Below, in pieces: positions 12,457-25,335 of a stretch of 64,000 bases of DNA. Position 1 is the first letter of the stretch, and every line of letters starts with the position of its first letter. The position numbers were made by a program, and so were the translations under genes. The notes under the pieces were generated by a model. It searched no databases. It was not told the origin of the DNA and worked only from the letters and a program-made list of their open reading frames with translations. The stretch is from Siphlonurus alternatus (lineage: Eukaryota > Arthropoda > Insecta > Ephemeroptera > Siphlonuridae), in NCBI GenBank assembly GCA_949825025.1, contig OX463778.1, positions 42,386,646 through 42,450,645 of the forward strand, in the 5' to 3' direction.

Positions 12457-13747
12457 CATTTTTTATGGTACACATTCTGGTGTACTGTTACACTTTTATA
12501 TAACTTTACGGTACACATATATGTAACAAGTTTCCCTGTACTGCAAGCAAGCATGATTTATAATATTATTATACAAATTTTCAGCGTTAATATTTCATTC
12601 TGTCACCATCTGGGCCCGGCAATCATCAACAAAGATTACTGCGAATGATAAGACGATCATGCTACGGAGCCTGCTGGTGTGCCGCTCAAGTAGGCCATCC
12701 TACTGCCGCGGTGCGATGCATATAGGTGCTGCACTGCTGCTGCATATCAACTACAGGACGGGTGGCATAAGATAAACCTCTAAATAAGCCAGAGTGTGAT
12801 ATCTATATAGGAGTCAGTAGGGCACACTTTCATTGATAACTCGCGTATATACAATGAGTGTAAGAGCTAAATTAATGCTGTCATTATCATTATGCATTAC
12901 GATACTGTACAGCATGCTTTGAAAACAACCGCGTCCTATCAGCGTGATAATTAAACTCTTATCAAAAATATTACAGCATTTAAAGGGTAAAATTAATCTA
13001 AAATATTATAGCTTAACCTGTCATCATAATGATGTACAATATATTATTATTATGATGTAACAGGCTGTTAGTATCATCTGTTATTTTATTTTATATTGTT
13101 TTATTATCATTTTCTATTGTTCTATTATTCTGTAACTATTATATATGTTTTGTATGTATGTTTTATGTGTTCTATTGTAATGTTTTTCTATAATGTATGT
13201 TTCTAGTGCTGTTAATATGTACACTTTCTGTGTTTAATAAAAGACTAATAATAATGATGTACAGTAAGTATTATAGTTAAATATACACTGCATGATTGTT
13301 CATGGTTTAATAATTAGATGACAATAAATAAATGCTATTAATGTTCAAAATTATGAAAAACAAAAAGACTTGAATAAATGCTTTAAAAAATGCATATATG
13401 ATGCAAGACACGATTGCTACACAACACTTGTTTCCCGAAGAGGTGCGATGACACCTATAGGTGTGTTTGCATGCAGTCAGAGCCGCAGCAAAAGAGATGG
13501 ACCATAAATACAGACGCGTCACCCAACCGCAGTGATAACGTGATAAGATGAGCCCTCAAGCAGAAACATGAATTTTTATCACAGGCGGAACCACGTCATT
13601 TCCACCTATAACGTGGAGTTACGTATTTTTCTAGGAATACTAAATGATGCAAAATTTATATAATGTTCAAACCTAACTTTATAGAAAAAAATATATAATA
13701 TATATTATATACTACTTATCAAGGCTATAACCAATTATAACCAACCA

Positions 13748-13775
13748 AAACGGAGTTAACCAACTCCGTTTTGAC
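13748..13775. repeat. Short perfect hairpin
   Basis: CAAAACGGAGTT, a four-base loop, then AACTCCGTTTTG: a perfect 12-bp stem. It is not followed by a U-run that would suggest a bacterial-type terminator, and nothing indicates transcription of its own. Confidence 0.6.
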
Positions 13776-15051
13776 GCTGAACAAGTTGCCTATTTTCAGG
13801 GCGAGATGATATAAAAAATAATGACATTATTGAACTGTTTGAGTGTATACACTATATGAATTAAAAAATACTCCTCAAGGGTTCCAAGCACTGAGGGTGC
13901 AAGGTCGCGTACGTGATCAGGGAAAAATATTTTATTATTTTTAAGCGCTTACTCAATCAATAGTTAAGGAATAATTTGAATTTGACAATATGAAATTATA
14001 ACTGGTGTAGGCATACGTTAATTAATACATTTAATTATTATTTTTTTATTTTTTCATTCATCATTATTACATATTTAGGAAAGTTGCACATTTTGGCCCT
14101 TATATATAGCTCTAGTATGTATAGAAGAAAAAAAAAATAGAATTTTGATTGCTGTTGATAACAAATACATAGACATTATAAGCAATATAAGATAAAAATG
14201 ATTTAGGATAATATGCATTTGTGGAAGGTACACAATAAAAAACATTTCCAAGAAAAAAAAATGTCAGAGAGAAAGAAATGAAAAAAAAGTAGAAAAGGAG
14301 TACAAAAAATGTATAATATTTTTTAATATTCAGCACAACATAATTATGCTAGGCATAGTATACCAGCTGATATACTGATATATTTATGCAATGTACAATA
14401 TAAAATATATACTGATATTAATACTGATCAGCTGCAGACGTCGAGCCAGGTATATAGTGCCTGCGTGCCGATCAACATTTTGTTGATTAATTAAATTACA
14501 CGTACAGTACATGAGTATCCATACTATCCGGCCCCATTCTTAAATTTAAATCTGCCAGTTCAAATAGTTCAATGCAGTTAAAAAAATACGCACGCCTGCA
14601 GTTTCGTAAAAAGACAACTGCAGTATATAGTGTTAAGTGTAACAGCTGTATGCATAATTTAGAGTCACTTTAGTGTATCATGGTACAGACGAGCGACGAG
14701 GACGAGAAAACTCTCTAAATTGCATATATTATACTTATTATACTACATATTCGAAAATTTTAGTTACAAAAAGGTTGTAACTTGTAACGTTTTTAAGTGT
14801 CAAATATGAGTCATATCTGTGAGTCGCTCCTCCGACATAACCGGCTATTCAGGCTATTTCTCTAAAGACACAATCTGACACAACATCAGGTCACGCTGCT
14901 GCCGATGTAATATTCTTGTATTCTTCCGAACATAAAACATAATTATATAATATATAATTGTATATCATATGGTTAGATTTTTTTACAATATGAGAAAAAA
15001 AATTGTTATATTATAATGACACATTTTCGGATCTTATATATGCATGGTAAA

Positions 15052-15052
<1 letters not shown>

Positions 15053-15122
<70 letters not shown>
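15053..15122. repeat. (TA)n microsatellite
   Basis: About 35 uninterrupted TA dinucleotides, about 180 bp downstream (minus-strand sense) of the bestrophin donor site. Confidence 0.97.
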
Positions 15123-15124
<2 letters not shown>

Positions 15125-15300
15125 GATTAGATTTTATTACCCGATTAAAATTCATTTTGCCTGCAAATCAAAAGTTTTGATTCATGAATTAATTGTTAAT
15201 CAATATAATATGTATTTTAACTGTTTCTACGATAATTAAGAGAGAAAAAAAAGTTGAGATTATTATAAAAAATATTATATTATTAAGAATGATTTCTTAC

Positions 15301-15371
15301 CTGAACAGGAGTTTCAGGAAGCACCCAAACCCCCTGCAGGTGGCGACTTCGGCCGTATAGGTTACGGTCAT
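15301..15371 (-). CDS. Bestrophin, first coding exon (partial gene)
   Basis: Reading the minus strand from the ATG at 15371 gives MTVTYTAEVATCRGFGCFLK followed by LLF and a split Arg/Ser codon (AG). The exon ends at 15301 with a CAG|GTAAGA donor in phase 2. This matches the N-terminus of arthropod bestrophins (fly Best1 begins MTVTYTGEVATCRGFGCFLK as I recall it), the cytosolic segment just before transmembrane helix 1. Bestrophins form pentameric Ca2+-activated anion channels in the plasma membrane. Only 23 codons plus two bases are present. The channel pore, Ca2+ clasp and C-terminus lie beyond the left edge, so which bestrophin paralogue this is cannot be told. The gene is downstream of and in the same direction as the OXR1 gene, separated by about 9-12 kb. 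Confidence 0.88.
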
Positions 15372-15912
15372 CGTGAGCTGCTGTCAGCAACTTTAGAGGC
15401 ACACCCCCTTTTCGCACAAACACAAACACGCTTCAGATTGACAGCACGTGCGTGTATTAAGATGTAAACGTGGAGTACAAAATTTTGATAATGACGTAAT
15501 AAAAAATTGATTTTTGAAATTTCTTTGGAAATCTATGCATATAAATTAAAAATTTTGTTTTGTCTGAAATTTCGTAAAGTCATTACATAGATCACAAAAA
15601 CATATTTTGTCTATTAATTAACACCATATACCAAAACTGTTAGGTCCTTTACGAAAATAAATAATTTCTTTAACACATTATTATTCTTGCAGTTCGCGCC
15701 AGAAAAAAAAAACGATCAATTTTACCGTAGCAATGCAGTATTTTTCATAAATCAGTAGTAGTGCATTATTATTTAATGGTATTTAATAACGATCTTAATT
15801 ACGATACTTCTCAGAAAAAAATGTCGTTGACGAACGAACACCGCACTTCTGTCACTCGCGTTTCGTGAACGATATTCACCAACAGTTCGTCTCGCAGCAC
15901 AGGACAAAGTGA
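15372..15912 (-). other. Predicted bestrophin 5' untranslated leader
   Basis: This is the interval between the predicted start site near 15.91 kb and the ATG at 15371. No obligatory intron is seen, but a CTGACAG acceptor-like site lies about 10 bases before the ATG, so the leader might be spliced. Its extent is inferred from the promoter motif only. Confidence 0.4.
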
Positions 15913-15946
15913 ATCATCAGCCGGCGAGTACGCAACTTCTTATATA
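15905..15946 (-). promoter_or_regulatory. Predicted core promoter of bestrophin
   Basis: On the minus strand a TATATAAG box (15946-15939) is followed about 36 bases later by TTCACTTTG (around 15910), which resembles an initiator with TCA at its centre. The segment between them is GC-richer than its surroundings (GTACTCGCCGGCTGATG). The box-to-initiator spacing is slightly long, so the exact start could be a few bases upstream. Confidence 0.45.
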
Positions 15947-17509
15947 AAAAACACATGGTTGACTAACACGCCATCTAGCAACAACTCTGTAAACCACACT
16001 TCTTTAGTCCCCCCGGTCCCCCTCCCCCTTTCGTTGTACAACTGAGCGCGGTTTATAAAGCTTTTGATGTGTCGTACCGTCCCTCTGCCACCTCTCCTTT
16101 ATTTTTACTTTTTTAATTAACATGCAACACATGAAGCATACTATAATTCATAAGGATTCCATGAAGACTGTTGTGCTTTTTTTTTTTAATTTTATAAATA
16201 ATATTTATATACCATTTCGTAGTACCATATTTTTATTATATATTATAATTAATATATATAAATTATATAATATATATTAATTAATATATATAGCTAGTTT
16301 AATTAAAACCAAATTAATACAAAGCGTTCCATGAGTTATTTGTAAATATATTATAATTATATTGCATAACTCGACACTTGACGTGATGGGCGTATATATA
16401 TATATTTTGTGGCATTGATCTCACATGGCTATAATATATGTATAACGCTATATAAACATTGTTCACCAACGTGATTTCTGATAAAAAATACAATTAAATC
16501 TGTGTGATTCTTTTCAACGACACATCTATAATATACATAATATAATATGTGGTATAATATATAATATATATATTATATATACCAATAAGTGCCATGGTGA
16601 TAGACGCGTGCGGGTAATGTGTATAACGATTGGTATAGCTCGCAAGCACACGATCAACGATGTGTTATTTTTAATAGAGAACGAACACGCATATCATAGA
16701 GCAAACTTAAGTTAAAGGTCCCCGTGCAAGGAGCTATAAAATATGAAAAGGTTAAGGACCTCCTACATTTTGATGCCTGAACTCATTGGCTAACCTCTGC
16801 GCTTTCACTCTCATCCTACAAATCTCTCTCTCTCGAATCTCTTGTAGCCTCATGTAATTTTAGCAGTCACGCTAATTTTTAACAAAGAAATCTTGTGTGA
16901 TATGAAAGAAACCAGCAAAACTTTGCTATATGTTTGTTAATCATTAAAACAGAGAGGAGTGAGAGGAGAATAATTCGTATTCGAATCTTTGCAATGTACA
17001 TTGCACAAAAATCGTAATAAGCGATCAGTCAATCACAATCATTAAAAATAATGAAATTATTGTGTTAATTAAATTACCATAATATGACGAGAGACGATCG
17101 AGGACTTCAAGTTTTGGATTTTCAAGAATAAGTCCTATTGGCGCTGATGCATGCATGGTTTCTACATAGTGCAAGATCAAGGTGCGCCTTTTGAGATAAA
17201 TTTACTTTGTCGGAAAAAAAAAAAACGGTGGTCATTATTATTGTCATATCAGTCTTGAAGCTGAAGTACACAAACTTAAGCTCATTCGTTCTGGTAGCTT
17301 CTCATTTATTTATTTACTAATTTATCATTCAAAGTGACATAATTAATTAAACTGAAATCATAGTTGTCATAGCTCTTTACTGGATCTGATCAAGCTGATG
17401 AGCGCATGCAGTTAAAAAAAGTTATAGCATAATAATAAAATTAATATTATAACCACAAATGACGATCGTTGTTTTATGTTGATAAGAATTAACGTACGTG
17501 TGTGGCTTT

Positions 17510-17875
17510 GGATTTAGTGGACACAACATCCGCTCTCGCTTCCCTTTCCTTTAGAAGTAGACTCAATTAATAAAGTAAAAATTACGCTGCTCCCTCCCTG
17601 GGGTAAATTCGTTTCGCTTTCCACCCAGTGCAGTAATGCACTTGTGTGTGATTCCCCAGGCTGGGGCATCACTTTGGTCCATTCCGTCCATTGATAAAAA
17701 GTAGAGGTGTCCGTTCTGACTGAGGTTTCCCACGGTTCCCTCAGTCTCACCTCAGCAAATGCTGGGACGCGTAACAGGCCGTGGCCGCCATCCTTTCCCT
17801 ATACCTTATCCCTACCCATTACCCCGCCGCGAGCTGTAAGCAGCTCTTAGGGGTGTATCCTTGTAAAAAAAAAAA
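17510..17875 (+). mobile_element. Possible 3' tail of a retroelement
   Basis: A GC-richer block with pyrimidine-rich segments, CCTCAGTCTCACCTCAGC, then CGCGAGCTGTAAGCAGCTCT followed by an A-rich tail from about 17864. A structured 3' end running into oligo-A is typical of non-LTR retrotransposons and SINEs. No reverse transcriptase remnant was seen, so the class is unassigned. Confidence 0.3.
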
Positions 17876-19911
17876 ATAATTAAATAAAAATATAATTATA
17901 ATTCTGATAATATACTGCATAATATATTTTATGTTTTACGAGATCGTCAGTTGTAATTTGACTTAGACTTAATTGCTTGCAGCATATATATTGTAATGCA
18001 TAATTACTTTTGCTTTCGAACAGTTTTGCAATTTAAAATGTTAATTAATTGTTACCTGTACAATATCATCATTATCAGGTAGAAATAGAAATAGAGATTC
18101 CATCAATAAAATGTAAATAATATAAAAATATATAGGGGTGTATTATAATTTGTATTTATTTATTTTACACATAAAGAACCGTGTGAGGTACCTAGTGTTT
18201 ACAATATTTTAATACATGCTAATATCTAGCTGTAAAATGAAATAATTTGAATAATTAGACAATTACACTGCTCTCATGCGTAATTTTAATTTAATTTCAT
18301 TAACTACTAATTTTAATTTTTTCAAATGCAATAATTAATATATATGAACTTAAATGATGTTTTGATGCAAGCGAATACCATATACATAATATTGATTCCC
18401 TCAATTTTTTTATAAATAAGTTTTTTTCCCAGAACAGAAAATTAGACATGTTATATAATAATATGCGCTCGATCTGCTCTTGACAAAACAGGAGCTTGTG
18501 AAAAAGCAAGGGGTTGTTCGAGTTTATGGCACCTTGATGTGAGCCATCGATTTCGACTGCTTGAAGGCGAAGCAGTCGCGTGTCTTGGTCTCGTGAACGG
18601 CGCCTGTGACGTCACTGGTGCTCACACTGCTTGCCTGCTTATCGACCTCAGCAGTAGCCGGCACCGCTCACCCGGCCTCGAGCCAGTGTATTACTTTGCA
18701 TGTGCGTTCATTGTCACTTGAGTTTTCTGGAGAAGATAATGTATTATGAAAAATATACAATTTAAAACATTGATTTGCGCAAAATATCACCTTGTATAAT
18801 TGAATCAGATTTAAAATTGCATCTCTTTTTCTTAGCTATCATGCATACAAATTATGCATATAAAATAATATAATAGACAGTATATATATTAATATAATGA
18901 TGTATATCTTGCCACATTCTTATTTTCCTTAAAAAAAATATGGATTAAATACTCAAAATGCAGTACTGTAAAAAAAAATTATACATTAAATATTTGTATT
19001 TTCATTCAATAATGTAAATACTGTAAATAGGACATTTCTCAAACATTATTTGGTCGCAAATGTGGTTGGTTGTTAAAGAAAAGCAGTCACACATATAAGA
19101 ACCGTTAGCGGTTGCAGCTCGTCCACTTTTTTGTGGGAAGCAAGTGGAACAAGCGCCACTTTCGCCTCTCGTTCGCCCGAGTAGGTCATTCGATCCTCAC
19201 AACAACAGTGGCCCGGCTTCAGCAGCCGCTGTACTTAATTAAGATCAATTTTACTATACTTGTGTAGAGAGAAAGGGACTTTATCGTATTTTTGACTAGT
19301 TGCGGCACGTTGATCCGTTCTCATGCAGCAGCCACGCCTTCTGCAAGTCACGCTTGGGAATTCCCGCTCCGAAAAATTGTTACTCTTTTATGTAACATGC
19401 ACTTGAAGTGTATGAACTTACATTATACTTCAAGCAACCAGTTTGACTTTCATGTATGGAGAGTTGCCTATCTTTTTAGGGGCATGAAGTGCTTTGAATT
19501 GAATTAATTACCTTATAAATGGAAGGACTTTGCCTTTTTTTTTTTTTTTTTTTGTCTCGATCAAACTCATTTAAAAGTACGCAGGTTGCACACATTTATT
19601 GAGGAATTTTAGTATAGTATATCACAAAGTCAATTAAAAAAATCGCAAATTTCAACACGGGAAATAATATATTCCTTTGCAAGTATAGGGAAAAATTATA
19701 TAGCTGAATTCAAAAAGCAGAGTTGGATTCTCAATATAGATTAGCTCAAAAACTCAATTAACTGTATATATAATAGGACTATTAATTGATAAATATATTA
19801 TATATTTAAAAAAAGTGAATTTATATGATTTAAAAATAATGAAAATTTGACACGTAATTAAAAGCTTGCGATAGAATTTTAAACAGTATAAAGTATAATA
19901 ATGGATTATTA

Positions 19912-19949
<38 letters not shown>

Positions 19950-19976
19950 CATACATACACACACACACACACACAC
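19912..19976. repeat. Compound (GT)n(AT)n(AC)n microsatellite
   Basis: Runs of GT, AT and AC dinucleotides follow one another, so the whole tract is self-complementary and can fold on itself. Confidence 0.95.
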
Positions 19977-20085
19977 GTGAAAATACCATGCAGAGCGTCA
20001 GCTAGGCTTTTACCTCATTGTGCAAGAAGGGATCGAACCCCGTACAAACTGGCACAAGGTACAACCTCATCATTATTTTTTTTAG

Positions 20086-20136
20086 CTAGAATGAATTGTG
20101 CCCTCACTTTATAGAATGAATTGTGCCCTCACTTTA
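20086..20136. repeat. Tandem duplication of a 25-26 base unit
   Basis: The unit AGAATGAATTGTGCCCTCAC plus CTTTAT occurs twice head to tail without visible differences. Confidence 0.85.
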
Positions 20137-22607
20137 TGTACATATTATTTGTAATTCTAATAATACTCCATGTATATTATATTTACCATTAAAGCAACAC
20201 TAGCTTATAACGACAAAGCTAGAGGCTTTGGCTTTTGGATGCCTAGAAAACGTTTTTCTTAATTGAAACATGTTCCAATTTTAATAAACTTATCTTAAAT
20301 TTTTATAATACGCAAATTTACGCATATTATATAATAATAATTTAAGCAAATAAAAAATTATTATTGTTATTTTTTTTAGCACTACTAAAATAAAAATCAA
20401 TATATAATATATATTTATACATGCAAAATATATGTATAATATGTACTATAAAAAAAAAATTCACTACCTTGATTAAATTTTTTTGTTAGTACCTGTGTAA
20501 TATATGTGTATATCCATGTGTTATACCCTCTGTTGTCCTGTGAACCAATTGTAAATATCCGCAAAAACTATAGTATATCGTTATAATTTTTAATATTTTT
20601 TAAATACTAGAAATGAAAATTTATATAATTTTTATTATAATATGTTATCATAAATTAATTTATATACCACATGCAGTTATACATGACAAGATCTAGCTAT
20701 TGTAGTGTGTATTCTGTATTGTGGTTGCTCAATCATTGTATATTGCTGAGTGATCAAATAAATATTTCTAATTTTTATAATAATTATGTGTGTACCTGTA
20801 TATATAATACACAGAATGATATTCAAATTAAAATTTGAAAGTGTAAATCCTTAATTAGGTGTGACTTGATGATAATTAACTTAACATCGATGCGACGAGG
20901 AAAACAAGTTATACTAGCTATAAACTACCTCATTTCTTTTAATTTGCCCATTACATTGAACGTGTTTCTATATCAGCAATTGGGTTATCCACCCCATTTA
21001 ATTAAGCTATATAGCTCATCAAATAATAAAAATAGGTCAATGAGATGAAATGATCGATGTAATAAAACACACCAACTTTTATGCTCACCTATAAAGCTAT
21101 ATTACACTATTTACATAAACAATTATTCCTTATATACAGCATCTATACAGAAATCGTCAATACATTTTTTTTTCGGGTACAATGACTGCAGCTGTGTTAC
21201 ATTATTTTCTTCAGGATTAGTTTGAAACGTCATGAAGTATACAGTAGATCACCCGCCTGCACAAATAAGCAAACATTAAATTTTCATTAATTGGTTAAAT
21301 TATTTATTAGATAAAAAAAATGAACGTATGCATTATATTTTCGTGCAATGATCTACCGTAACTTTTACGCTTAATACCGTAAAATATTATATTATTATAT
21401 ATTTAAGCTATGGGATAAGTTTATAGAAGCTCTTTTTTAATTGTGGTATATATGTGGTGATTTCAACATTCAGTGCAGTTTTGAAGCCAGTCTTGGGTTT
21501 GGTCAACAGGTTAGTAGAAATATAAAATGCAAGCAGAAATTTCAATATTAATTATATAATCGTCAAATTTAAATTGAAACATTTTGCTTGGAAAAATAAT
21601 TTTGTTTGATATAATCGAAGACAAAATATATTTTGAATTTAAGGATTAATATTATCAAGGCGGCCATTGCTTAATATTTTTTAAGGAGGATTTTATATAT
21701 TGCATGCATCATGACTTTATTTCACCCTTGATATTTCGATATGGTAAACTGAAAATATTTTTTAGTCCTTTAGTCCATAAAACAAAGAACAAAATAACAT
21801 TAAGTTTAATTAATATATAAAAAAAGCAAATTCGGTGTAGATTTTGAGTATAACCAATGCTTTCGTGTAAAAAAAGATACAGATTTTTTTTTTACTAAAA
21901 GCCACAGCAGTACAACCTGTACAGCAATCTCCATTTAAAACAATGCTTACATGTTGAATATGTTTCAAGATTGAAGGTTTGATAAATTTTTCAGAGATAA
22001 CCACGACGTGCGCGCACTATGCATCTTTCTAAGTAGATGCATAATATTATTTTAAGTGCACGTCGATGCTTGTACAGCGCTATAAGACTTAAATATTTTA
22101 CTTAATTACCACTGAGATTAATCCTTAATACAAATACTTAATTAACCAAGAAAAAAAGGAGGAGAGAGGGGTGAACCTGAGCCTAGATGTTTTTGTATGT
22201 TGTATATTTTGCGAGTCAGATTTATAAATTCGTGATTAAGTGACTAATTTCGTTTTCAAGCAATATAACATAATTATTGATGCAATATATATACGCTTAT
22301 AGCGTATGTAAAAAGAATCGGTTGAGTCTGTGTGCATATTATAACACATATCATATTTTGACGGATTCCAGCTTTTACTTGGTCTAAAAGCCAAGAATCT
22401 AATTGACAGTTAGGACAATTTAAGCTATTAGGATTTAATTGAATTTTCGTTCTACTCCTTCGAAGTACAACCAATAAGTTATAGACCGTGATTCTGCGTG
22501 CATGATAAAAAAAAATATGCATGAAGACATTGCGAGAAAGTTTCTATTTTCTTATATACTCATAGGATATTGAAAATACAGCAAAATTAATTTATCCTGA
22601 GACTTAA

Positions 22608-22978
22608 GGGTAAAATAACGCGCCGAATGTAAAAAAATAATAAAAAAAAAACAAAAAAAAAAACGTGAAAATCATAAAAAAAAATTAAAATTTTCTCCTC
22701 TCTGCATCCCCTATCAGTGGCTAAAATATCAGGCATGCAAATTCGAGCTAGTTTTTGAGTTTTGAATTTTTAAAGTTGACTAATTTAACATGGAAGTTTG
22801 ATTTTTCAATGTTAAAGTAGTGAACTTCAAAAATTCATAATTCAAAAAGTAGCTTGAATTTGTATATCTGATATTTGTCATATTTGAGCTACTGATAGGG
22901 GATGTAGGAGAACATTTTTTTTTTTTTTTAATTTTCTTGTGTGGGATTATTTTTAACATTGGGCGCGTTACCTTCCCC
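22608..22978. mobile_element. TTAA-flanked palindromic MITE, family 1 copy 2
   Basis: Ends GGGTAAAATAACGCGCCGAA and the inverse of GGGGAAGGTAACGCGCCCAA, with TTAA on both sides (22604-22607 and 22979-22982). The inner arms share the TCCCCTATCAGT, CGAGCTAGTTTTTGAGTT and TAACATGGA segments of the copy at 6213-6594. Confidence 0.8.
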
Positions 22979-23091
22979 TTAAATATAGCGATTTTGTGAA
23001 CATATAGTTAATATAGGAAATGCAAAATACATATATAACAATTCCATTTCTTCATAAATGCAATGCAATCAGTTCTTTTATTTATGCGGCG

Positions 23092-23273
23092 CCCGTGACG
23101 CCTGTGACGTCATTGAACTGTTTGGTCAAACAAACGATCGACTTTATAACGCTTCTAAACAACCACGTTGCTATGGAAACAAGCAACAATTAATTTATTG
23201 TTTGCAAGTGTTATATTATTATAGACGATCGTTTGTTTGACCGGATAGTTCAATGACGTCATAGGCGTCACGG
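23092..23273. mobile_element. Short foldback element with TGACGTCA stems
   Basis: CCCGTGACGCCTGTGACGTC at the left is matched by its inverse at the right (one mismatch). The stem continues through ATTGAACT and GTCAAACAAACGATCG. The total is about 180 bp. No clear target duplication was found. Confidence 0.75.
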
Positions 23274-23702
23274 GAGCTGCCTCCAGGCTATGTGACCTCT
23301 TTAAATCTCTATTTTAGGCATGTCGATGCAGTATAGATAAAAATCTAAAAAAATTCACAAGTGTATTTTTCAACCTCCTCTTTTGATTGAGCTAATAAAA
23401 AAAATTGATGCTATTATATACTAGCTTGTCCAATAATGCAATGATGTGTGACACTGTAATTTTAAATATGCAAATCGAGATTTTATTCATGCCACACGAT
23501 TTTATCGCATAACGTTAAAGCTTGCAAGCACTCAATTCGAAATTCGTAAATATATTTTTAGTGTTCACTACGTTATTATATTATAGTGAACACTACAGTG
23601 TTCATAAAATTGAATTTTTATATTAACAACAATATTAGAATGTACTCAAGAGCTGCATTTTCACTCATAGTAAAATTAAATAAAAGTAAATCAAAATTTA
23701 AA

Positions 23703-24025
23703 AAATGCACTTTGCAATTCTACTAATCAAATTTTTTTATTGCAGAAGAGGGTGCAAAGTTATGCTACCCTGATTTTTTTCAGAATTTTTACAGCCCTGG
23801 AAGTATTTTTAAAAAATTATTAAAAGTCTTTTTTGTGCCGTCACGCTGCAACAAGTCCTATCCTTTTCTTAAGGAGAGACGCCGCATGACGTCACAAAAA
23901 GGACTTTCAATAATGTTTTAAAAATACTTCCAGGGTGTAAAAAATCTGAAAAAAATCAGGGTAGCATAACTTTGCACCCTGTATCCATTTCTGCAATACA
24001 AAAAATTGAGGTTGATACTCCATTT
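23703..24025. mobile_element. Foldback element, family 3 copy 1
   Basis: Right end ...GAGGTTGATACTCCATT and long inner arms (GGGTGCAAAGTTATGCTACC with inverse, CCTGGAAGTATTTTTAAAAA with inverse) match the copy at 32357-32660. The left 35 bases have decayed. The centre holds oppositely facing AAGTCC words and a TGACGTCA at 23887. Confidence 0.75.
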
Positions 24026-25335
24026 AAAAAATGAATAAAATTTTAATTATCTTGAGTGGATTATACACACATTTCTAATGACTGCAAAAACTAGATGGTT
24101 ATTAATGCAAAAGATGCCAGAGTCAAAAATAAAATTAATTAATTGATCAACTTGCATTTTTTTTAAAAATAGTATTGAAATAATAATAGGTTGTGAATGT
24201 GGGACCAGTTAGCTTTTTAGATTTTGCAAGTTTTGATTTCTTCCATGTCCATATAATGTGTCACTTCTATCAAATTATTGTATCCACAGTATATAATTAT
24301 ATATATATATATATATATTATATACATATACCCGTATATACATATAATATATCTGATTTGAATAATTTTTAAATCTTGAAAATTATCCTTATGTATATAA
24401 TTGATTGACTGCAGTATCAGCACTTGGTACATTAATCTATCTTTTCCAATACCCTCAATACTTCTGTTATGTATTTCATATCTGAATGGGATATAAATAA
24501 GTGCCATGCATTTGATTAAAATTTATATCCTTGCTTATATATATACATTTAAATAACTTCAAGACTTGAACTTTAATAACTTTCTCAATTTTTAGACATT
24601 CTATAATAATATATATATTTTTATTTGAATAACTTAAACAATTAATATTCAGATCATCTTACTAGATGGCACGTGTCAAATTTAAGGTTTAAAGAATTAT
24701 TTGCTTGCACAGCTAAAAACAGATCTTGAAACATAATTTTGATACACTTATCTATAGCAACAAGATTAACTTCTACTAAGGCAGCTAGCAAACACATTTA
24801 GTTTCACCATTCATTAAGCTTTCAACAGCAATATTAGTTCTAAATATTTTTCAATAATTCCTCAGCAATCCACAATCCTATTCAATTTTTGTTATGATTT
24901 TTTGCAAATTTTAAATGTTTTACATTTATGCTTAAGTTGGAAAAAAGCAATAAGAGGAAAATAATTTCAATGAAGTGCATCTTAATGGTTTCAAAATTTG
25001 GAAAATAGTTAAGAATTCCTTAAGGGTGGCGGCACGAGCGGGGGGGGGGGGGGGGGGGAATAATAATATGACAGTTCAATTCAGTATCTCTGATTTCTAC
25101 TACAAACTGGTAAAATTCTTGCAGATATAACTAAAATAATACTAATTTTAAAATTTCCCTCCCCTACTCCCCTATGTCTAAATAAAACAAATTAAAAACA
25201 CACAGATGAGTTAATAATAATAATATAATATTATACACAGTGAGAACACGTTTTTTTTTCTAGAATTATAACATTTTTCTGTAACAACATTCTAGTTTGC
25301 GACTGTAAGCAAAGTGAAGTACCTAATTAGTTACA

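Larger units (their letters stand above)
1..15300 (-). other. Probable first intron of the bestrophin gene
   Basis: The bestrophin exon at 15301-15371 ends in a good donor (GTAAGA, minus strand). I could not find the expected next exon, which should begin with a WRGSIYK-like stretch, anywhere to the left. This region is therefore read as intron 1, at least 15.3 kb long, running off the window. It is AT-rich and contains the palindromic element complex at 1813-7134, TA microsatellites, a TTAA-flanked foldback element at 11440-11777 and small hairpins. Somewhat GC-richer patches without recognisable coding sequence lie at 7.82-8.06, 9.63-9.74, 10.36-10.50, 10.86-11.06 and 12.60-12.79 kb. A short AT-rich exon could have been missed. 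Confidence 0.55.
15947..25330. other. Intergenic region between bestrophin and OXR1
   Basis: AT-rich spacer with no recognised gene on either strand. It holds the retroelement-like tail at 17510-17875, microsatellites and foldback elements at 22608-22978, 23092-23273 and 23703-24025. GC-richer patches at 18530-18720 and 19080-19400 contain no conserved reading frame; both have degenerate tRNA B-box-like words (for example GGTCATTCGATCC near 19.19 kb), which could mark old SINEs. A run of 19 G occupies 25040-25058. Confidence 0.6.

Noticed and set aside
19985..20060. GGGGTTCGATCCCTT on the minus strand, B-box-like
   Set aside because: No matching tRNA fold upstream; probably a repeat relic.
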